64,000 nucleotides of DNA from Pseudodesulfovibrio thermohalotolerans (GCF_021353295.2 NZ_CP120635.1:3055501-3119500), one strand, 5' to 3'. Positions 25,246 through 36,501 are shown, counted from the stretch's first letter. Notes: a model not told the origin generated them from the sequence alone. Program-made: numbers and translations.

Positions 25246-26439
25246 CTAAATGTTGATCTTGCCCCGGTTGATGATCCAGGTGAGGCACAATCCCACGCCG
25301 AACGCCCAGGCCAGGTTGGAGGCCATGGTGATGCCGAGCATGACCATCATGACGAACAGGCCGGAGCGACTCTGGACATCCTGGATGGTCAGGGCCAACT
25401 GCGCACCGGCAAAGAAGAGGAGCATTCCGAGTACGCCCATGGGCAGCAGATGCAGGACGTTTATGGACTGGGCCCCCAGGAATACTGCCAGAGCCACGAA
25501 CAATCCGCCGATGATGATATTGGACCCTGCCGTGCGTGCTCCGAAGGCGTAGTGTGCGGCCAGCCCGCCCGCGCCGTGGCAGAGCGGCATTCCGCCCACC
25601 AGGGCCGAAACCACGTTGGCCAGCCCCATGGAGATGCACAGGGCCCTGTCCGTGACCCGGCGGCTCTCGTTGCCGAAATACTCGAAACTGAGATCCCTGT
25701 TGGCAATGACCGCGTTACCCATGGTCATGGGTATCTGCGGAGCGACCAAGGCGAGCAGCGCAAAGCTGAAGTCCGGCAGGGCCGGGATGCCGAAGGGCAG
25801 GATTTCCGGGAAATGCAGGCCAGGACGGATAACGGCCAGTTCGCGCCACGCCCCGAAAACAGCCCCGAAAACAACTCCGGCCACTACCACCACAAGCCCG
25901 GCCGGGAAACGGTTGCTGCGCAGGAGCAACAGCGCGGCCAACCCGAAAACCACCCCCGTCACCACGGACATGGGCACCGGCCCCAGGGACTGGACGGCGA
26001 GAAACGGCTCCACCGCGCCGCGCATAACCTGCAAGGGATTCTTGCCCACGATGAGGTGGACGCCCTTGGCGAGGAGCAGGATGCCGGTGGAAAGCTGCAC
26101 GCCCCGGATGACCGGCTTGGGCACGAGACGGGCCACCTTGTCGACCAGCCCGGTCCCGCCTAGGAAGAGGAGCATGATGGCCAGGAGAATGCCCGAGGCG
26201 GTGATGACCTGGGGCGTAAGGGCCATGGCGATGCCGTACGCCGAAATGACTTTCATGGGCTGCACGGCGATGGGCACCCGGTAATAGGCCCCGCCAATGA
26301 GGTACATGAGTCCGACGGCCAGAAACAGTCCGGTGGCCGACAGTCCGTTTATCATTATCATGCCGAAGGCCAGCGGCAGCAACGTGCCCAGGTCGCCCAT
26401 GGACCCGGCCCATTCCATCCTGTCGAAGCGAATTTTCAT
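25246..26439 (-). CDS. Molybdate transporter, MOT1/sulfate-permease-like
   Basis: 397 aa; ATG with GGGAG eight bases upstream. About ten TM spans. The first repeat has WAGSMGDLGTLLPLAFGMIMING and PIAVQPMKVISAYGIAM, the second LVAPQIPMTMGNAVIAN and MPLCHGAGGLAAHYAFGARTAG; these two PxxPM-like and CHGAGGL motifs are typical of MOT1-type molybdate permeases. No STAS domain. It is expected to import molybdate across the inner membrane. It is divergent from argB and followed by the Mo-storage-like gene. Confidence 0.87.
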   Translation of the reverse strand: MKIRFDRMEWAGSMGDLGTLLPLAFGMIMINGLSATGLFLAVGLMYLIGGAYYRVPIAVQPMKVISAYGIAMALTPQVITASGILLAIMLLFLGGTGLVDKVARLVPKPVIRGVQLSTGILLLAKGVHLIVGKNPLQVMRGAVEPFLAVQSLGPVPMSVVTGVVFGLAALLLLRSNRFPAGLVVVVAGVVFGAVFGAWRELAVIRPGLHFPEILPFGIPALPDFSFALLALVAPQIPMTMGNAVIANRDLSFEYFGNESRRVTDRALCISMGLANVVSALVGGMPLCHGAGGLAAHYAFGARTAGSNIIIGGLFVALAVFLGAQSINVLHLLPMGVLGMLLFFAGAQLALTIQDVQSRSGLFVMMVMLGITMASNLAWAFGVGLCLTWIINRGKINI

Positions 26440-26474
26440 AAGCCAGTCTCCCGGTTAATTTCCTCGGACTTTAG

Positions 26475-27494
<1,020 letters not shown>

Positions 27495-27497
27495 GCC

Positions 27498-28751
27498 ATG
27501 CAGCACGGATTCTTCACCATCATCCCGCGTACCGAGTTCGAGGCGCTGCTGCGGGGCTTCCCCGTCCTCGCGGCCGAGACCGTTAACCTAGCCCGCGCGG
27601 CAGGACGCGTCCTGGCCGACAACCTGATCGCGCCGCATGACTGGCCCCTGCTCGACCGCTCGTGCATGGACGGTTATGCGGTGAACGCCCGCGACGCATT
27701 CGGGGCCGGGGAATCCAACCCGGGCTACCTGGAATGCGTGGCCGCCCTGCCTATCGACAAGTTGCCGGACATCGCCCTCAATCCCGGGGAATGCGCGCGC
27801 ATCGCCACGGGCGGCGTGCTGCCCGAGGGCACGGACGCCGTGGTCATGGTCGAGCACACCCAGGCCATGCAGGACGGACACGAGGGCGGAACCATCGAGA
27901 TCAGGAAAAGCGTGGCCCCCTTCGACAACGTCATGCAACGCGGAGAAGACGCCCGCAAGGACGCCGTGGCCCTGCCCGCCGGAACGCCCCTGCGCCCGCA
28001 GGAAATCGGCCTTGCCGCAGCCCTGGGTTTTGAAAATCTTTCCCTGCGCAAACGCCCCAGGGTGGGCATCCTGTCCACGGGCGACGAGCTGATTCCCGTC
28101 AGCGAAATTCCCGAACCGGGCCAAGTGCGGGACGTGAACACCCACACCGTGGCCGCCCTAGTGGAACAGGCGGGCGGCATCGCCGTTCCCTACGGCATCA
28201 TCAAGGACGATCTGGAAAGCCTGAGCCGCGCTCTGCAAACGGCCCTGGCCGAGAACGACGCGGTTCTCCTGTCCGGCGGAAGTTCCATCGGCGTGCGCGA
28301 CCTGACGGTTCAGGCCATCGAGGCCATGGACGATGCCGAGATACTGGCGCACGGAGTGGCCATAAGCCCCGGCAAGCCGACCATTCTCGGCCGCGTGGAC
28401 GGCAAACCCGTGCTGGGACTGCCCGGACAGGTGACGTCGGCCCTGGTGGTGGTCCACGTCCTGATTCTGCCGCTCATCCGTCACCTTCAGGGCGACCCGA
28501 ACGCCTTTTCCCAGTCAAAACGCTGCCTGCGCCAGGCGAAGCTCGCCCGCAACGTGGCTTCCAAGCCCGGCCGCGAGGACTATGTGCGCGTCAGGCTGGA
28601 GGAACGCGACGGCGAACCGCCCCTGGCCCATCCGGTGCTCGGCAAGTCGGGTCTGCTGCGAACCATTGTCCAGGCCGACGGGCTGGCCACTATCCCGGCC
28701 GAGTCCGAAGGGCTGTACGCCGACGAGTTGATTGATGTGTGGATTGTCTAA
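27498..28751 (+). CDS. moeA: Molybdopterin molybdenumtransferase MoeA
   Basis: 417 aa, standard size. Inserts Mo into adenylylated molybdopterin. Domain signatures: DWPLLDRSCMDGYAVNA, IATGGVLPEGTDAVVMVEHT, RVGILSTGDELIPVSEIPEPGQVRDVNTHT, LLSGGSSIGVRD and HGVAISPGKPTILGRVDGKPVLGLPGQVTSA. Only 3 bp behind argB. With the transporter and storage protein across the divergent region this makes a Mo-themed neighbourhood, useful for formate dehydrogenases. Confidence 0.96.
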   Translation: MQHGFFTIIPRTEFEALLRGFPVLAAETVNLARAAGRVLADNLIAPHDWPLLDRSCMDGYAVNARDAFGAGESNPGYLECVAALPIDKLPDIALNPGECARIATGGVLPEGTDAVVMVEHTQAMQDGHEGGTIEIRKSVAPFDNVMQRGEDARKDAVALPAGTPLRPQEIGLAAALGFENLSLRKRPRVGILSTGDELIPVSEIPEPGQVRDVNTHTVAALVEQAGGIAVPYGIIKDDLESLSRALQTALAENDAVLLSGGSSIGVRDLTVQAIEAMDDAEILAHGVAISPGKPTILGRVDGKPVLGLPGQVTSALVVVHVLILPLIRHLQGDPNAFSQSKRCLRQAKLARNVASKPGREDYVRVRLEERDGEPPLAHPVLGKSGLLRTIVQADGLATIPAESEGLYADELIDVWIV

Positions 28752-28775
28752 CAGCCTTAGACTGTTGACTTTCGA

Positions 28776-29729
28776 TTAAAATCCGTCTTCCTGGCCGTCC
28801 AGCTCGTATATCTTCCAGCCGCCGGTTCCCTTCATAACCACGAAGACCGAGTCCTCTTCCAGGTTCCGGTCGAGCTTGCCCACCTGAACGCGGTAGGTCC
28901 CGAAGACCCGGACCTCGGCCACATCCTTGTCCATATAGACCAATTCGAAGCCGAGCCCGGACGGGTCCACTTTGGCCGTGCGCAACTGCTTGAAGGTTCC
29001 CCGCTGGCGTTGAATTTCCTTGAAGACCTCGAACTGAAAATCGAACATGTCGCGCACGTGCGGCGCGAACAGAAGATGGTAGTCGTCGTCAAGGGACGTC
29101 TGCTTGACGTAAAAATCGCGGAGCAGCTCCTGTATTTCCGAGGGCACCGGATTGGATGTGTCCGCTGGCGGAATCTGAGGCACGAACGTACCATCCGCCG
29201 TGGCATCGCTTTCCGGCACGGCCATCAGCGTCAGATACAACTTGACCTCGGACACGGCCAGCTTCATGCGCGCCAGGGGCACGCCTTGGGGAAACACGGA
29301 ATCCACCACGATCCGGATGGACTTGGCCGGCCTGCCCGGACACCGGATGACCTGCTCGCCTTTTTCGTCGCGCAGCCAAAAGGGAAACTCCCAGCCGTCG
29401 GGATAGACGATCCTCCCCGAACGGATGCGCCGAAACTTCTCGAACTCCCCTGCACCCTGGTTGCCGTTGTAGATGCCCAATCCCGTGACCCGCACCGGCA
29501 TCTCGAAGGAAAACTCCATCCATTGACCCTCGCCCGCGGATACGCTGCCCCCGGCCCATGCCGTGGACGGATCGCCGTCCATGAGGTTTCCGGGCGCATA
29601 CTTGAACTCAAGGTCCACCTTGAAACTGGACACGGCCACATTCACGTTCAAGGCGAATGCGGGGCCGCAGCAAAAAAGGAATAACAACAGGACGGACGAC
29701 AGGATGACAAAAGGGAAAGGACGCTGCAT
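28776..29729 (-). CDS. Exported discoidin-like domain protein
   Basis: 317 aa from MQRPFPFVILSSVLLLFLFCCGPAFA, a signal peptide; the frame continues upstream but overlaps ahcY. Residues about 25-150 look like an F5/8 type C (discoidin, NADase-type glycan-binding) fold: NLMDGDPSTAWAGGS, WMEFSFEMPVRVTGLGIYNG, SIRIVVDSVFPQG. The C-terminal half (EIQELLRDFYVKQTSLDDDYHLLFAPHVRDMF) resembles a NTF2-like domain. Periplasmic or outer, ligand unknown. Convergent with moeA; downstream of the ahcY terminator on the same strand. Confidence 0.8.
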   Translation of the reverse strand: MQRPFPFVILSSVLLLFLFCCGPAFALNVNVAVSSFKVDLEFKYAPGNLMDGDPSTAWAGGSVSAGEGQWMEFSFEMPVRVTGLGIYNGNQGAGEFEKFRRIRSGRIVYPDGWEFPFWLRDEKGEQVIRCPGRPAKSIRIVVDSVFPQGVPLARMKLAVSEVKLYLTLMAVPESDATADGTFVPQIPPADTSNPVPSEIQELLRDFYVKQTSLDDDYHLLFAPHVRDMFDFQFEVFKEIQRQRGTFKQLRTAKVDPSGLGFELVYMDKDVAEVRVFGTYRVQVGKLDRNLEEDSVFVVMKGTGGWKIYELDGQEDGF

Positions 29730-29844
29730 GAGCGCACCCATAGCACAACCGTCCGCTCCCAGTCCCGCAGAAAAACGGCTCTTCCCGGGTGGCAGGACGG
29801 CCGCTCCCATACAAAGACGGCACGCGGAGGAATTCATAGGCCAC

Positions 29845-29870
29845 AAAAAAGGGAGCCCGTAAGGACTCCC
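29845..29870 (-). terminator. Terminator of sahR-ahcY
   Basis: Minus strand GGGAGTCC, loop TTAC, GGGCTCCC, then six T; 27 bp after the ahcY stop. Confidence 0.85.
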
Positions 29871-29896
29871 CCGTTTTTTCGGCGAATGCCTGTCCG

Positions 29897-31339
<1,443 letters not shown>

Positions 31340-31355
31340 CTAATGGATTGGATTG

Positions 31356-32267
31356 TTATCGTTTTTCAGCCTCGTACAGGACTACGACGAGGCCCATATT
31401 GACCTCAAATTCAGTAACGGAGCGGACGTTGAAACGGGCTTCTTCAAGCCAGTTGCACATGCTTTCCCTGGGAATGCCGAGCCTGCGGTCGCCGTATTCG
31501 GTACGCATAAGCTCGTTTTCGTGCTGGTCGAATTCGGCGATTATCAGCCTGCCGCCGACCTTGAGCACCCTCCCGGCCTCGCGGATTGCGTCCAGCGGTT
31601 TGGCCAGATGATGCAGCACCAGGGACATGACCGTGCAGTCCGCTTCCCAGTCGCGAAGGGGCAGGTGCGTCATCTCGCCGATGCGCAGGCTCATGCGCCC
31701 GTCACCCGAAAACCGCTCCTCGGCCAGCTCCAACATCTTGGGCGAGTTGTCCACGCCGATGACAGAACTCGACGAACGGGACAGGATTTCAAGCATGTCG
31801 CCGGTGCCGCAGCCGATATCCGCGGCACAATCGCATTCGGGCAGCCTGGCCTGAATCTCGCGGCCCAGGTCCAGATCGCCCAGCACCTCGGCTGTCATGC
31901 GGTCCCACTCGGGCGCGATGTCGTCGAAGAACTGCCGGGTGGCCGCCGTCCGCTCAAGGATGACCTTTTCAGCCCGGTTGCGGTCCCGCTCAAGCTCCGG
32001 CTCGCCGGACATGAGCTCGCTCACGCCGTTCAGAAACGCCCGGCCCTGGCCGTCCTCGTTCGCCCGGTAAAAGGCCCACAGCCCTTCCCGGCGCACGTCC
32101 ACAAGCCCGGACTCGGACAATATCTTGAGATGCCGCGAAATCCTCGACTGCCCCATCTCCATGACCTGGACGATCTCACCGACGTTGAGCTCGCACTCCA
32201 ACAGGACATTGACCAGCCGCGCACGCGTTTCATCCGACAATGCTTTGCAATACTTTATTATTTCCAT
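31356..32267 (-). CDS. sahR: ArsR-type regulator fused to SAM-methyltransferase fold (SahR)
   Basis: 303 aa. Residues 1-90 form an ArsR winged helix (IKYCKALSDETRARLVNVLLECELNVGEIVQVMEMGQSRISRHLKIL). Residues about 110-290 are a class I methyltransferase fold with motif I AADIGCGTGDMLEIL and VIGVDNSPKMLE. This matches SahR of Desulfovibrio, which senses S-adenosylhomocysteine and controls ahcY and methionine-cycle genes. ahcY follows directly. A near-perfect palindrome sits 12 bp upstream of the start, fitting autoregulation. Confidence 0.85.
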   Translation of the reverse strand: MEIIKYCKALSDETRARLVNVLLECELNVGEIVQVMEMGQSRISRHLKILSESGLVDVRREGLWAFYRANEDGQGRAFLNGVSELMSGEPELERDRNRAEKVILERTAATRQFFDDIAPEWDRMTAEVLGDLDLGREIQARLPECDCAADIGCGTGDMLEILSRSSSSVIGVDNSPKMLELAEERFSGDGRMSLRIGEMTHLPLRDWEADCTVMSLVLHHLAKPLDAIREAGRVLKVGGRLIIAEFDQHENELMRTEYGDRRLGIPRESMCNWLEEARFNVRSVTEFEVNMGLVVVLYEAEKR

Positions 32268-32278
32268 CGCCTTTCGCC

Positions 32279-32300
32279 TATATCAGGATATCTTGATATA
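32279..32300. promoter_or_regulatory. SahR operator candidate
   Basis: A 22-bp palindrome, TATATCA then GGATATC then TTGATATA, symmetric except for one base pair. It lies just upstream of sahR and is the right type of site for an ArsR-family dimer. Confidence 0.7.
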
Positions 32301-32664
32301 CTGAACAATCGTTACCTAGCTTATGCGCCCCTCCCCCGTCAAGCCCGGACAAGCGCGCGTTCCGCCCATTTCCCCCGCAAGCCGCGCATTCCTCCCGCTT
32401 CAAGGCCAAAGGCCGTTACACTTTGCCCCCATGAACCTCCTGTTTCCACATGCCTTTTTCTTCACGCGGCGTTCTTCGCCTTTTCCCGGCGCGCAGCACG
32501 CGAAAAGAAAGACGCGGAAAACCGGCGCATCGCCTTTTGCGAATTACCGGCGTTTTGGATTATACTTGCGAAGGTCGGACGATTTTTGCGATAGTATGCT
32601 AGGCGCATTCGCCGAGCCGATTGACGGAACTGCACGAACCCCACCGGCTGACAAGGAGCATGAC
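32301..32664. other. Intergenic before universal stress gene
   Basis: No gene supported. It must hold the sahR and UspA promoters. An imperfect inverted pair (TTTTCCCGGCGCGCAG and CACGCGAAAA, 32472-32505) may be a hairpin. AAGGAG for the next gene is at its end. Confidence 0.5.
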
Positions 32665-33552
32665 ATGTTCAATAAGATACTGTTGGCGGCGACTCCCCAG
32701 ATCGACACCAGAACCGCGCCCAAGGCGGCCTTCGACCTGGCCCGTTCACGAAATGCGGAAATGATTCTGTTCCACACGCTGCCTTTGGACCGCGACAACT
32801 GGTGTTCCCTCGACGACCCGGCTATCCGCGAAGAACTGCTGGCATCGACCAAGGCCAAGATCGCGGCCTATTACGAAAAGGACCTCGAAGACATCCGGCA
32901 TTCCATACGGGTAACCACGGGCGTCGCGCACGAGCAAATGCTCCGGATCATCCATGACGAGCGTGTCGACCTCATCGTCATGGGCCATCACACCAGTCCG
33001 GAGCCCCGGGGCAACCGCATGTGGGGGCTGGTGGACACATCCATCCGAAAGGTCTGCGCCAACGTGTTCTGCCCGGTCATGGTGGTGACCAACCCCATGC
33101 CTGCCGGAGCGGACATCAAGCGCATCATCATGGCCACGGACTTCTCCACTCCCTCGGACTCCGCCCTGTGCTACGCGGTGCACATGGCCGCGGCCTTCAA
33201 CGCGCACCTGGACATCTTCCATGTGCTCGACGTGGGCCAGACCAAGCCCAATCCTGAATACTACATGCAGTCCATGGACGTTTTCATCGACAAGGCCCTG
33301 AACCGTATGCGCAGCCGCTACGCCAAGGCCCTGGACGGCATCAGCCACGAATTCCACTGCTGGGAAGGACTGCCCTACGTTGAAATTCTCAAGCGCGCCC
33401 GCCAGGAGAATGCGGACATGATAATCATGGCCCAATACTCGTCCAGCGAGGACCACGCAAAGCCCTCGGTGGGCTCCACCACCATCCAGGTGGCGCTCTC
33501 CCCGGGCTGCCCCGCCGTCCTCGTCAACTACCGCGTGCGCACGTGCATCTAG
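32665..33552 (+). CDS. Tandem universal stress protein
   Basis: 295 aa; two UspA domains. First MFNKILLAATPQIDTRTAPKAAFDLARSRNAEMILFHTLP with VDLIVMGHHTSPEPRGN..GLVDTSIRKVCANVFCPVMVV, second DIKRIIMATDFSTPSDSALCYAVHMAAAFNAHLDIFHVLD with ADMIIMAQYSSSEDH..SVGSTTIQVALSPGCPAVLV. The first domain has GH-x9-G-x-V-like nucleotide-binding loop remnants; the second is less complete. Cytoplasmic, probably ATP-binding in one half. RBS AAGGAG. The start of a set with a PEGA-like lipoprotein and DciA-like gene downstream. Confidence 0.9.
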   Translation: MFNKILLAATPQIDTRTAPKAAFDLARSRNAEMILFHTLPLDRDNWCSLDDPAIREELLASTKAKIAAYYEKDLEDIRHSIRVTTGVAHEQMLRIIHDERVDLIVMGHHTSPEPRGNRMWGLVDTSIRKVCANVFCPVMVVTNPMPAGADIKRIIMATDFSTPSDSALCYAVHMAAAFNAHLDIFHVLDVGQTKPNPEYYMQSMDVFIDKALNRMRSRYAKALDGISHEFHCWEGLPYVEILKRARQENADMIIMAQYSSSEDHAKPSVGSTTIQVALSPGCPAVLVNYRVRTCI

Positions 33553-33560
33553 GAGAACAC

Positions 33561-33983
33561 ATGGTCCGAACGGCAGCCATCCTGAGCGCTCTCGCCTGCC
33601 TTCTGCTGGTAGCCGCCTGTGGCGTGCCCAAGCAGAAAATCGCCGTGTCCACCGATCCGCTGGGCGCGACCGTGTACGCGGACGGCAAAAAAACCTGCGG
33701 GGCAACGCCCTGCTCGGTCAGTCTGGACCGGCAGTCCGACCACCTCCTGACCATCGTTAAGGAAGGATACAAGCAGGAAGAGATAATGATCCGCCGCCGG
33801 TTCAAACCGGACCGGGCCATCCGGGACGGGGTCATCTCCGGCATCATCAAGGGCGCGGACCCCAAGGATGTGGCCTCGGAGGCGGCCCGAGAAGTGGATG
33901 AACAGGAACGTAGCGGCGAAGCCTACGTGCTGGACCCGTCCATCGTGACCATCAAGCTGACGCCTGCGGGCGCGGGAATCTGA
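33561..33983 (+). CDS. Lipoprotein with PEGA-like domain
   Basis: 140 aa; AGGAGA before the ATG. Lipobox LLVAACG places the lipidated Cys at about residue 20. IAVSTDPLGATVYADGKKTCGATPCSVSLDRQSDHLLTIVKEGY is a PEGA-type beta domain found in surface proteins. The rest is polar. Eight bases behind the stress-protein gene, three before the DUF721 gene, so same transcript, but functions seem unrelated. Confidence 0.82.
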   Translation: MVRTAAILSALACLLLVAACGVPKQKIAVSTDPLGATVYADGKKTCGATPCSVSLDRQSDHLLTIVKEGYKQEEIMIRRRFKPDRAIRDGVISGIIKGADPKDVASEAAREVDEQERSGEAYVLDPSIVTIKLTPAGAGI

Positions 33984-33986
33984 ACC

Positions 33987-34472
33987 ATGGCATACCGGCG
34001 TACTACCGACCGACCCAAACGGCTGAGGAAGGCGAAAAGCGTCAGCGACGCCCTGCCCGGCTTCCTGAAGGGACTGGACAGGAGCGGCGGACGCGACCTT
34101 GTCCGCCTGTGGCGCGCCTGGGACGAACTCTTGGGCGACGTGGCCCAAATGGCCCGCCCGCTTGGCCATCGCGGCGGGAGGCTTGTCCTGGCGGCCGACG
34201 ATCCCATCGTCATGCAGGAAGCCCATTACCTCGGCCCCATGATCCTCGAACGGGTCAATGGATTTTTAGGCAAGGAAGTCTTTGACAAAGTGGTGTTCGA
34301 GTTGCTAAACGGCAGAGTTCCTTTGGACGGAGAAGTCCGGCCGGAGGCTCCCGAGCCTCCGAGGAAACTTAAAAAACCTGAGAAGTTAGGCAGCCTGAAT
34401 GATAAGCTGGACCCGGATTCGCCGGTTGGCAGATGTTACCGGGCCTATCAGCGATTGTTTGACGACTCGTAA
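33987..34472 (+). CDS. DUF721/DciA-like protein
   Basis: 161 aa. Core of the DUF721 family: LPGFLKGLDRSGGRDLVRLWRAWDELLGDVAQMARPLGHRGGRLVLAADDPIVMQEAHYLGPMILERVNGFLGKEVFDKVVFELLNG. DciA proteins load the replicative helicase DnaB in bacteria without DnaC. Here the C-terminus is a Pro/Lys-rich linker and a short tail. Downstream: a Rho-N-like small gene then tRNAs. Confidence 0.75.
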   Translation: MAYRRTTDRPKRLRKAKSVSDALPGFLKGLDRSGGRDLVRLWRAWDELLGDVAQMARPLGHRGGRLVLAADDPIVMQEAHYLGPMILERVNGFLGKEVFDKVVFELLNGRVPLDGEVRPEAPEPPRKLKKPEKLGSLNDKLDPDSPVGRCYRAYQRLFDDS

Positions 34473-34510
34473 CCCACATCCTCTTCAGGATCCTTTTTAA
34501 GGAGTACACC

Positions 34511-34861
34511 ATGAGTGAAGAAGTAAAAGAGATTTCCTTTGACGAGCTTGGCCTGACCAAGCCCCTCGAAAAGATGACCGCCAAGGAGCTGCGTGCCCTG
34601 TGCATGGAAAAGCTCCCCATGATTACCGGCGCATCCGGCAAGGAAAAGGAAGAGCTGGTTCAGGAGATCAAGGACGTCTTCGGCATCGTCGAAGAAGAGC
34701 AGATCTCCCCGTACAAGCGCCAGATCCACGAGATCAAGAAGCAGATCCGCGCCATGCGCGTGCAGCGTGGTGAGATTGAAGACCGTGCCCTGCGCGACCG
34801 TCTGCGCCGTAAAATCAACAAACTGAAGAAGCGCACCCGCCGACTCGCCCGGGCTGTGTAA
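34511..34861 (+). CDS. Small charged protein with Rho-N-like helix pair
   Basis: 116 aa; AAGGAGT eight bases before the ATG. Residues about 20-60 (MTAKELRALCMEKLPMITGASGKEKEELVQEIKD) resemble the Rho N-terminal or SAP-type helix-turn-helix. The C-terminal 55 residues form a basic coiled coil (YKRQIHEIKKQIRAMRVQRGEIEDRALRDRLRRKINKLKKRTRRLARAV). Nucleic-acid binding is likely, function unknown. Next to tRNA-Gln. Confidence 0.75.
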   Translation: MSEEVKEISFDELGLTKPLEKMTAKELRALCMEKLPMITGASGKEKEELVQEIKDVFGIVEEEQISPYKRQIHEIKKQIRAMRVQRGEIEDRALRDRLRRKINKLKKRTRRLARAV

Positions 34862-34879
34862 ATTTCTTTAAAAAAGAAG

Positions 34880-34908
34880 TTGACATAAAGAGGCATAGCC
34901 CTTAAATC
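34880..34908 (+). promoter_or_regulatory. Promoter of tRNA-Gln/tRNA-Glu
   Basis: TTGACA (34880-34885), 17-bp spacer, TAAATC (34903-34908), 14 bp before the first tRNA. Good -35, fair -10. Confidence 0.7.
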
Positions 34909-34921
34909 ATCTTCTCGCTGC

Positions 34922-34996
34922 TGGGCTGTCGTTCAATTGGCAGGACGACGGGTTCTGGCTCCGTTAATCAAGGTTCGAGTCCTTGCAGCCCAGCCA
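34922..34996 (+). tRNA. tRNA-Gln (anticodon CTG)
   Basis: TGGGCTG pairs with CAGCCCA; anticodon loop TTCTGGC gives CTG; T-loop GGTTCGAGTCC; encoded GCCA end. Seven bases before tRNA-Glu. Confidence 0.95.
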
Positions 34997-35003
34997 AATT
35001 TGC

Positions 35004-35081
35004 GTCCCCATCGTCTAGCCTGGTCCAGGACGACGGCCTTTCACGCCGTTAACAGGGGTTCAAATCCCCTTGGGGACGCCA
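35004..35081 (+). tRNA. tRNA-Glu (anticodon TTC), island target
   Basis: 78 nt, GTCCCCA with TGGGGAC, anticodon loop CTTTCAC exposing TTC, encoded CCA. Its 3' part is duplicated at 46499-46549 and a full identical copy is at 52235-52312. The element at 35084-46549 is inserted at its 3' end and restores the gene. Confidence 0.96.
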
Positions 35082-35083
35082 AG
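35033..35083 (+). repeat. attL: tRNA-Glu 3' end, 51 bp
   Basis: From ACGGCCTTTC to GACGCCAAG identical to 46499-46549. Together the two copies bracket the island. Strand exchange is probably within the anticodon-to-T-arm part. Confidence 0.85.
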
Positions 35084-35089
35084 GAAATT

Positions 35090-35121
35090 AAAGGCCTTAC
35101 GCACATCGCGTAAGGCCTTTT
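35090..35121 (+). terminator. Terminator after tRNA-Glu, island side
   Basis: AAAGGCCTTACGC, 5-nt loop, GCGTAAGGCCTTT. Supplied by the island; the original tRNA terminator probably is the one at 46559. Confidence 0.8.
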
Positions 35122-35127
35122 CCTTTT

Positions 35128-35155
35128 CACGTGTCACCCGCAAGTGTCATTTTTC
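35128..35155. repeat. Putative integrase arm-type site, left
   Basis: CACGTGTCACCCGCAAGTGTCA with two GTGTCA copies. A near-identical stretch is at 46389-46413 close to the right att copy, which is expected of arm-type sites. Confidence 0.6.
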
Positions 35156-35160
35156 CGGGA

Positions 35161-36216
35161 TCAGCTCCCGACCGCATCGCCCAGGGCCGCATCCAGGGCA
35201 TCCACGGCACCGGTGGTCTTCTTCACCCGGAGGATGTAGCGCTGGGTCGTGGCGATGGACTTGTGCCGAAGCAGGTGCTTCACTTCCATGATGGTCGCAC
35301 CGTTGTCGATAGCCACTCGGGCCGCCAGGTGGCGGATGCCGTGAAAACCGAACGGCTTCACCCCGGCTTCGGCGCACAACCGCTTCAGCCACCGATTGTT
35401 AGGGTCCAGAAGACCGTTGAACCGATTGCCAAAGACCAGGTCCTCGGCGCCGGACACCAGCTTCCATTCGGCCAGCTTGGCGCGAAGCCCTGCGGACATG
35501 GGGAGCTCGTCGAATTCCGCGTTTCCGCTTCGCCGCTTCCGTGTCCAGTAGCCGACAAGCCCGGAACCGAAGTCCACTTCGCTCCACTTGAGCTGCCAGA
35601 GCTCGCTCCTGCGCGGCGCGGTATGGAAGGCCAGCAACAGCAGTTGCCGACGACGAGGTCCGGCCAAGCCCACCGTCTTGCGGAAGTCGTCCAAAGGCGG
35701 GACGTATCGCGGATGGCGATCCTCGGGGAACCTGTCCACATGCTGAAAGGGGATGTCCCGGTCCAGATTGAGGTACTTGATTCCCCACACCCAGGCGGCG
35801 GCCAGATTCTTGCGGTCCTTGTTGGCCGAATTCCCGGACACTACCCTGGCTACCCCGGTCAGGTGTTCCAAGGCCACATGAAGACTGATTCGCCCGACCA
35901 GCGACCGGTCGTCCCTGAGGAAAGACCCCAGTCGCTGGAAAGCCAACCGCTTTTCGTTGTAGGTCTTCCGGCACATAGTTGCCTCGACGTGATCGAGGTA
36001 ACGATTCGCCCATTCCGTCACGGTCAGAGCCCGGCCAATCACATCGGCCTTGGCAGGGTTTTTCTGGTCGGCCACCTTCAATGCCTTGACGGTTTCGCCT
36101 TCCCAGTCCTCTGCCTGTCTCTTGGTTTCAAAGAACTTCGTGCGCCTGATGATCGGACCATGTGTCGGGGTGAAACGCACCACGCCCCTCCACCGTTTTC
36201 CTTCCTTGTAAGGCAT
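35161..36216 (-). CDS. Tyrosine integrase of the tRNA-Glu island
   Basis: 351 aa. N-terminal AP2-like/arm-binding segment (MPYKEGKRWRGVVRFTPTHG), a SAM-like core-binding domain, and the catalytic domain: HTAPRRSELWQLKWSEVDF with the first Arg, Lys-containing TRKRRSGN, HGIRHLAARVA, LLRHKSIATTQRYI with the Tyr. All catalytic residues are present. Located directly inside attL and pointing to the tRNA, the usual layout. It should integrate and, with the excisionase at 36256, excise the 11.5-kb island. Confidence 0.93.
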   Translation of the reverse strand: MPYKEGKRWRGVVRFTPTHGPIIRRTKFFETKRQAEDWEGETVKALKVADQKNPAKADVIGRALTVTEWANRYLDHVEATMCRKTYNEKRLAFQRLGSFLRDDRSLVGRISLHVALEHLTGVARVVSGNSANKDRKNLAAAWVWGIKYLNLDRDIPFQHVDRFPEDRHPRYVPPLDDFRKTVGLAGPRRRQLLLLAFHTAPRRSELWQLKWSEVDFGSGLVGYWTRKRRSGNAEFDELPMSAGLRAKLAEWKLVSGAEDLVFGNRFNGLLDPNNRWLKRLCAEAGVKPFGFHGIRHLAARVAIDNGATIMEVKHLLRHKSIATTQRYILRVKKTTGAVDALDAALGDAVGS

Positions 36217-36255
36217 ATTTTCTCCTGCAGGGAAGGTCGCTTACCATTATTGAAG

Positions 36256-36501
36256 TTACCAAATGCCATGACGATCCGTCAAATCGGACCGACTTGCGCC
36301 TTCGTCCGAGACTGGCGTCTTTTCTGCATGGCCGACCTGGCCCCTGGCGATGTACGCCTTGAGCAGATCATGGTGAAATCGGATGCCCCGTTTCCCAATC
36401 CGAAAAGCCCCCAGCGCGGCAAGCATGGCCGGAGTTCTGACCAAGCTTTCCGAACAATTCAGGATTCGGGCGACATCCTTGACCTTCAATGCGTTCGACA
36501 T
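36256..36501 (-). CDS. Excisionase/AlpA-like helix-turn-helix protein
   Basis: 81 aa. MSNALKVKDVARILNCSESLVRTPAMLAALGAFRIGKRGIRFHHD is a small MerR-like winged helix typical of Xis/AlpA. Forty bases upstream of the integrase on the same strand. Probably sets direction of recombination or controls the integrase. Confidence 0.75.
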   Translation of the reverse strand: MSNALKVKDVARILNCSESLVRTPAMLAALGAFRIGKRGIRFHHDLLKAYIARGQVGHAEKTPVSDEGASRSDLTDRHGIW

